Below are positions 60,901 through 64,000 of a stretch of DNA of 64,000 nucleotides, piece by piece. The stretch spans positions 300,651 to 364,650 of the forward strand of contig VXAA01006479.1 of the NCBI GenBank assembly GCA_013399115.1, read 5' to 3'. The position numbers and the translations under genes are program-made. The notes under the pieces are model-generated. The model searched no databases. It was given only the letters and a program-made list of their open reading frames with translations, and was not told the origin of the DNA. Source of the DNA: Anseranas semipalmata. Its lineage: Eukaryota > Chordata > Aves > Anseriformes > Anseranatidae. Each line of letters opens with the position of its first letter. The first letter of the stretch is position 1.

Positions 60901-63852
60901 ATAGCGGAAGTTCTCATGTACCAAAAAAGATAAAATAACCCAACCATTTAAACAGTGATAAACAGGCATTTATTTAGCCTCTCCAAATAAAGACAAAAAT
61001 AAGCTGTAAAGTGTATAAAAAACATGATAACACAGATGTGTTTTTGTTTTTAAAGAGGTGACTTGATAGTTTGGGCCACATATAAATAATATAAAGAAGG
61101 ATAATCAATTTTGTTTCACAAATGTTTTCATTGCCAGTTTTTAGCCAGTACTTTTATGAGAAGATTCCATCTCCAAGACAAGTCTATGAACTACTCTGTA
61201 TTTTCCAGAGTTATCTGAAAACAGTCACTTTCACGCTTGCCACAATATTAATATTGTCATTAAAATAATCATAAGCTTTATGATGGCATACCAGTTATTT
61301 AAATTTGCTAGCGCATTTTTACTTTTGACTTCCAAGAAAACTCATAACTGTTGATTCTCATGACTTCGACCTCATGCTTACCCAGGTGAAATAAATCTTT
61401 AAACAGAAAAGACTAAACATAAAGTAAACTTAGAGTCATTCACTCAATTTGGAAAGGTGATAACAAGGTGGCTGTAGAAAAAGATCTAGACGAACAATGT
61501 GTGTATCAAAACCTTGTTTCCACTGATATCCAGGCTTAAAAATCTGCTCACCTCCGTCTTCCCCATCCTGGAGTTTCCTCTTGTTTGCAAAGTTTTCTGA
61601 CTGCTGTTTATTCTTGAATTGTTTGATACTACCTCTTCCAGGTCGTAAATTTCCTTTCACAAATTTCTTGGAAATGGATTTAGGCTTTCCCTCTTCATCT
61701 CTTTCATTACGAAATTTCTTCGGAGGACCCGAATCTAGTAACAATAACAACAACAACAAAATTAAAATGTTATCCTGAAGTTTCAATATAACAAATTATT
61801 ATTATTACAAGCATCAGGCTACTTTCTAATATGTAATACCAAATACATATATAGTAACAATTCTTTCTCGCTTCTCAACACCAGTGTTTTCTTTGCAGTC
61901 CTTGGGTCCTCCAGTTTTCCCGGGAAATTTTGTCCAGGCGTTATTTTCCAGGCTGCAGCATAATAGCCCAGGCATAAAAAGGATTCCTCTAAATTAAGGA
62001 CATCAGAGTCACCAATCGCACAATCATCTGTTCACAGTTTATGGTCATAGCTGTTTTGACATCAGTTCTAACCATTTTGTACAGAACAAGTACTGAAAGA
62101 TGTTTTCTCAATCATAATCCACAGCACTTTACACACCATTGTTTCAACTCTCAAATCTTGCTTCTTAATGTGGGAAAGTGAAGCCTAGAATCAAAAAGTT
62201 AGCAATGTGAAATTTTTAACTAACAAGAGTATTTTAGCTCAACCAAATATAGCTGACGGGTATACAATCAAATCTACTTCAAATATTTCAGCTTTATTTT
62301 TTCCAGGTTATTTGATCTTACAGTCAGTATAGTTTTGAATGCAACACAGAATCACAGACTGGTCTAGGTTGGAAGGGACCTCTGGAGGTCATCTGGTCCA
62401 ACAGCCCTGCTCAAGCCTGGACACCTACAGCCAGTAGCCCAGGACCATGATCAGACAGCTGTTGCAGATCTCCAAGGAGGGAGAGTCCACAACCTCTGTG
62501 GGCAACCTGCCTCAGTGCTCCATCACCCGCACAGTACAGAAATGCTTCCTGATGTTTAGATGGAACCTCTTGTGTTCCAGTTTGTGCCCACTACCTCTTG
62601 ACCTGGCACTGGGCACCACTGAAAAGAGTCTGGCTCCATCTTCTTTGCACCCTCCCTTCAGGTATTTATACACATTGATAAGATCTCCCTGAACCTTCTC
62701 TTCTTCAGGCTGAACAGTCCCAGCTCTCTCAGCCTCTCCTCACAGGAGAGGTGCTCCAGTCCCTTCAGCATCTTGGTGGCCTTCTGCTGGACTCCTTCCA
62801 GTATGTCCATGTCTCTCTTGTACTGGGGGGCCCAGCACTGGACCCAGCACTCCAGGTGCGGCCTCACCAGTAAGAAGCAGAGGGGAAGGATCACCTCTCT
62901 TGACCTGCTGGTGATACTTTGCTTAATGCAGACGTTAGCCTTCTTAGCAGCAAGGGCACATTGCTAGTTCATGTTCAACTTGGTGTCCACCAGGACCCCC
63001 AGGTCCTTTTCTGCAGAGCTGTTTTCCAGCTGTGTGGCCCCCAGCACGTCCTGGTGCCTGGAGTTCTTCCTCCCCAGGTGCAGGACTCTGCACTTCACAG
63101 AATCACAGAATCGTTCAGGTTGGAAGAGACCTCCAAGATCACCTAGTCCAACCTCTGACCTAACTCTAACAAGGCCCACATTAAACCATATCTCTAAGCT
63201 CAACATCTAAATGTACTTCTCCTTGTGGAACTTCATGAGGTTCCTGTTAGCCCACCTCTCCAGCCTGTCAAAGTTCCTCTGGATGGCAGTACAGCCCTCT
63301 GGCGTATCCACCATTCCCCCTTGTTTTGTGACATCTGCAAACTTGATGATGGTGCACTCCACCCCACCATTCAGATCATCAGTGAAGATGTTAAACAGAA
63401 ATGAATGCAGTATTGACCCCTGGGGTGTTCTGCTCATTGCTGGCCTCCAACTAGACTTTGTACCACCAACCACACCCTATGGGCCCCAGCATTCAGCCAG
63501 TTTTCAATCCACATCACCATCTGCTCATCCAGCACATACATCAACCTGTCTGTGAGGATCTGATGGGAGACAGTATCAAAGGCCTTACTGGAGTCCAAGC
63601 AGAAAATACGCCCTTATCTACCAACCCAGTCATTTCATCATAAAACTTTTTTTTTTTTTTTTAAATCCTGACCAAATTGATGAAGTTCAAGTATGCACGT
63701 GCATAACAACAATCATTCAGCCAAGACTCCAATGAAGAAGTCTCTGGCTTCTTACCATTATCTTTTTTAAATTTCCTTTTTCCTTGTAGCACTCTCCCAC
63801 GAGGTGCTTTTCCGCTCTTCCCTACAAACTTCTTTTTACTCTTGGCCTCCAT
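36772..63852 (-). CDS. PUM3: Pumilio RNA-binding family member 3 (PUM3 / KIAA0020 / Puf-A), 17 coding exons
   Basis: I assembled 17 exons on the - strand from ATG at 63852 to TAG at 36772: 1,920 bases, 639 residues plus stop; human PUM3 is about 648. All introns are GT-AG and all phases match. PUM3 is a nucleolar protein with eleven PUF repeats in an L shape that binds nucleic acid with little sequence specificity. Its yeast relative Puf6 acts in 60S ribosome assembly and ASH1 mRNA repression (established for the family). Seen here: a lysine-rich, poorly conserved N terminus (about 1-105) with basic clusters that could act as nuclear/nucleolar signals; [20 protein letters not shown] at about 98-117; then PUF repeats with near-human segments such as [68 protein letters not shown] and [17 protein letters not shown]. 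It converges on KCNV2 tail to tail, about 13 kb away. Introns hold CR1 copies and both assembly gaps. Confidence 0.97.
37113..37577 (-). mobile_element. Old CR1 copy, reverse orientation, in PUM3 intron 16
   Basis: Recognisable CR1 blocks survive in reverse orientation: GGCTGGGCTGCTCAGGGCTT near 37175, a TCCTCCCGCCATGCACCACT block near 37330, a GGTGCCCCCA block near 37405, and GAACTCGCTCCAGTTG near 37512. The middle is unusually GC-rich. High divergence indicates an old subfamily. Confidence 0.75.
38130..38473 (+). mobile_element. CR1 3' fragment in PUM3 intron 16
   Basis: Starts near CAGTACCTAAAAGGGGCCTA and runs through GGTGAGGCACTGGAACAGGT to the 3' terminus CATTCTGTGATTCTATTATT. 5'-truncated, frame decayed. 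It opposes the direction of PUM3 transcription. Confidence 0.92.
40033..40068. other. Assembly gap (36 N) in PUM3 intron 16
   Basis: Unknown bases between unique sequence and an A-rich AAAAAAGACAACAAAC stretch. Probably an unresolved simple repeat. Confidence 0.95.
41825..41915 (-). CDS. PUM3: PUM3 coding exon 16
   Basis: Encodes about residues 567-596: [20 protein letters not shown], then VNRGAIVLC. Acceptor TTACAG. The donor reads GTATGTAAGG, so two donors lie four bases apart. Only the first keeps the last exon in frame and matches the protein family. Phase 1 in, phase 2 out. Confidence 0.95.
43811..43898 (-). CDS. PUM3: PUM3 coding exon 15
   Basis: Encodes about residues 538-566: [20 protein letters not shown] followed by EKMRESGKE. 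Acceptor TAAAG, donor GTATGTCG, phase 0 in and phase 1 out. Confidence 0.97.
45243..45465 (-). CDS. PUM3: PUM3 coding exon 14
   Basis: The largest coding exon (223 bases, about residues 463-537). It includes [40 protein letters not shown] and [10 protein letters not shown]. Acceptor ATCAG, donor GTAATGTA, phase 2 in and phase 0 out. Confidence 0.97.
46216..46358 (-). CDS. PUM3: PUM3 coding exon 13
   Basis: Encodes about residues 416-462: [20 protein letters not shown], then [20 protein letters not shown] and GDGNAY. Acceptor TTACAG, donor GTAACTGG, phase 0 in and phase 2 out. Confidence 0.97.
48040..48132. repeat. AT-rich TTAACTAATAAG repeats with perfect palindrome
   Basis: Several copies of a TTAACTAATAAGT-like unit; two are followed by CACCCAG. 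Within it, GTTAACTAATA (48059-48069) and TATTAGTTAAC (48074-48084) form an 11-base perfect inverted repeat with a 4-base loop. In PUM3 intron 12. Confidence 0.85.
48667..48820 (+). mobile_element. CR1 3' UTR fragment in PUM3 intron 12
   Basis: About 150 bases. Contains TGGTTGAGTCACCATCGCTG, GGTTGGACTAGTTGATCTTG and the terminus ATGATTCTGTGATTCTGTGA. The UTR type differs from the 38.1 kb copy, suggesting another CR1 subfamily. Confidence 0.9.
49845..49925 (-). CDS. PUM3: PUM3 coding exon 12
   Basis: Encodes 27 residues (about 389-415): [20 protein letters not shown] followed by VKQLIIS. Acceptor TTGCAG, donor GTAAGTAA, phase 0 on both sides. The N gap at 50125-50191 lies only 200 bases upstream in intron 11. 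Confidence 0.97.
50125..50191. other. Assembly gap (67 N) in PUM3 intron 11
   Basis: Bordered by a T-run on the left (about 50108-50124) and AAAA on the right. It likely hides a homopolymer or simple repeat. Confidence 0.95.
50329..50995 (-). mobile_element. CR1 fragment, reverse orientation, in PUM3 intron 11
   Basis: Starts with the reversed 3' end AATCACAGAATGGTTTGAGT, passes CAACCTGTTCCAGTGCCTCA, and fades near 50995. Many frame disruptions. It is in the same sense as PUM3. Confidence 0.92.
51427..51480 (-). CDS. PUM3: PUM3 coding exon 11
   Basis: A 54-base exon, [18 protein letters not shown] (about residues 371-388). Acceptor GATAG, donor GTGAGTGT. It is symmetric in phase 0, so it could be skipped without a frameshift. 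Confidence 0.96.
52609..52707 (-). CDS. PUM3: PUM3 coding exon 10
   Basis: Encodes 33 residues (about 338-370): [20 protein letters not shown], then [13 protein letters not shown], almost identical to human. Acceptor CCTCAG. The donor GTACTG is weaker than its neighbours. Phase 0 on both sides, so skipping would keep the frame. Confidence 0.97.
54428..54506 (-). CDS. PUM3: PUM3 coding exon 9
   Basis: Encodes about residues 311-337: [20 protein letters not shown] followed by LPKQRS. Acceptor TTACAG, strong donor GTAAGTAT, phase 2 in and phase 0 out. Confidence 0.97.
55054..55157 (-). CDS. PUM3: PUM3 coding exon 8
   Basis: Encodes about residues 277-310: [20 protein letters not shown], then [12 protein letters not shown]. 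The first five residues (TPLVP) replace SADHR of human PUM3 at equal length; the rest is conserved. Acceptor TTTCAG, donor GTAAGGAC, phase 0 in and phase 2 out. Confidence 0.95.
56874..57048 (-). CDS. PUM3: PUM3 coding exon 7
   Basis: Encodes about residues 218-276, including [20 protein letters not shown] and [20 protein letters not shown], followed by YK. Acceptor AAACAG, donor GTGACTTC. An alternative GT lies six bases earlier, within the codons before YK, but the human protein continues LYK, which supports this end. Phase 0 out. Confidence 0.95.
57614..57680 (-). CDS. PUM3: PUM3 coding exon 6
   Basis: Encodes about residues 196-217: [20 protein letters not shown] followed by YG, a PUF repeat helix pair. 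Acceptor TTCTAG, donor GTGAGTAT, phase 1 in and phase 2 out. Confidence 0.97.
57893..57986 (-). CDS. PUM3: PUM3 coding exon 5
   Basis: Encodes about residues 165-195: [20 protein letters not shown] followed by [11 protein letters not shown], an early PUF repeat nearly identical to human PUM3. Acceptor CTGCAG, a weakish donor GTATTTTT, phase 0 in and phase 1 out. Confidence 0.97.
58831..58906 (-). CDS. PUM3: PUM3 coding exon 4
   Basis: Encodes about residues 139-164, [20 protein letters not shown] followed by GKIKD, a charged helix before the first PUF repeats. Acceptor TTGTAG, donor GTAAGAAA, phase 2 in and phase 0 out. Confidence 0.96.
59616..59751 (-). CDS. PUM3: PUM3 coding exon 3
   Basis: Encodes about residues 94-138: [20 protein letters not shown] and then [17 protein letters not shown]. 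This matches the conserved linker leading into the PUF array. Acceptor TTCAG, donor GTAATAAC, phase 1 in and phase 2 out. Confidence 0.96.
61552..61734 (-). CDS. PUM3: PUM3 coding exon 2
   Basis: Acceptor ACTAG follows a GTT/ATT-repeat tract, and the exon ends before GTGAGCAG. It encodes about residues 33-93, including [18 protein letters not shown] and [19 protein letters not shown]. The KQFKNKQQ block matches human PUM3 and anchors an otherwise divergent basic region. Phase 1 in, phase 1 out. Confidence 0.93.
62346..63640 (-). mobile_element. CR1 copy in PUM3 intron 1, split by a nested CR1
   Basis: A reversed CR1 3' end at 62346 (ACAGAATCACAGACTGGTCT), UTR and RT C terminus to about 63096, interrupted by a second CR1 3' end (63097-63211), then continuing upstream in RT through the FADV and RTPQGS-like blocks to about 63640. 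Remnant reading frames such as [20 protein letters not shown] are visible. The catalytic FADD is altered to FADV. A T-run follows at 63647-63662. Confidence 0.93.
63097..63211 (-). mobile_element. Nested CR1 3'-end insertion
   Basis: A 115-base CR1 3' end (reversed, starting ACAGAATCACAGAATCGTTC) placed inside the larger CR1. TGCACTTC at 63089-63096 and TGTACTTC at 63212-63219 flank it and look like a target-site duplication with one mismatch. Confidence 0.88.
63756..63852 (-). CDS. PUM3: PUM3 coding exon 1
   Basis: Encodes the start [15 protein letters not shown] and residues 1-32, very rich in lysine. The ATG has G at -3 and G at +4. The exon ends in phase 1 before GTAAGAAG. Upstream the - strand reads a pyrimidine-rich run then CCAG at 63863-63866, so the exon may begin at 63862 after a non-coding exon, as in human PUM3, or the 5' UTR may be continuous. 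Confidence 0.93.
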
Positions 63853-63879
63853 TGCGACAACACTGGAAACGAGACGAGA

Positions 63880-64000
63880 AACGGTATTAACGACCGACCC
63901 GACCTTCCCCGCTGACGACGCGGGGTACAGACAGCCGCGGTGCCCGAGGGCGGGCTGCGCACAGCCGAGCCCCGCTGCGCGGCGGCCCCCGATGGCGCAC
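63880..64000 (-). promoter_or_regulatory. PUM3: CpG-rich PUM3 promoter / 5' region
   Basis: The last 120 bases of the window are GC-rich with many CpGs, in sharp contrast to the AT-rich introns. They lie just upstream of the PUM3 start on the - strand, as expected of a housekeeping CpG-island promoter. The island is cut by the window edge, so a first non-coding exon or a divergent neighbour cannot be judged. Confidence 0.7.

Noticed and set aside
1..64000. CRISPR arrays, operons, phage or bacterial defence genes
   Set aside because: None present. Repeats are microsatellites and CR1, and the genes are split vertebrate genes.

Overview
This window looks like bird nuclear DNA from a draft assembly. 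The evidence is abundant CR1 retrotransposon copies, several ending in the tandem ATTCTATG-type 3' terminus, compact AT-rich introns, and two vertebrate genes split by GT-AG introns. Those genes are KCNV2 on the + strand and PUM3 (KIAA0020, Puf-A) on the - strand. The VLDLR-KCNV2-PUM3 block is known from other vertebrates and lies on the chicken Z chromosome, so Z linkage is a reasonable inference here. The species cannot be named from the sequence.

Layout: 1-15.9 kb is intergenic and non-coding as far as I can see. It holds simple repeats: a GGCGAA/GGCAAA hexamer array, a 110-base uninterrupted purine run and a TA array. At 15.9-17.1 kb lies a relatively young CR1 with a long open reverse-transcriptase reading frame. 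At 17.76-23.57 kb is KCNV2, two coding exons encoding a 571-residue Kv8.2 subunit, with a tRNA-like (Pol III box) sequence in its intron. From 23.7 to 36.65 kb is the tail-to-tail spacer between the genes, with microsatellites, a CpG-rich patch, a G-rich tract and CR1 remnants. From 36.65 to 63.86 kb is PUM3. I could reconstruct all 17 coding exons on the - strand: 1,920 coding bases, 639 residues, every splice phase consistent. A CpG-rich promoter region reaches the right window edge. PUM3 introns carry several CR1 copies, including one CR1 nested in another with a probable target-site duplication. Two runs of N (40033-40068 and 50125-50191) are assembly gaps inside PUM3 introns.

The two genes have unrelated roles. 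KCNV2 encodes a silent potassium-channel subunit, known in other vertebrates for modifying Kv2 currents in photoreceptors. PUM3 encodes a nucleolar PUF-repeat protein linked to ribosome biogenesis. Their neighbourhood reflects conserved synteny, not an operon. I found no new defence or multi-gene system. The most unusual items are the nested CR1, the tRNA-like box pair in the KCNV2 intron, the tandem splice donors in PUM3, an isolated CpG patch, and an AT-rich palindrome.
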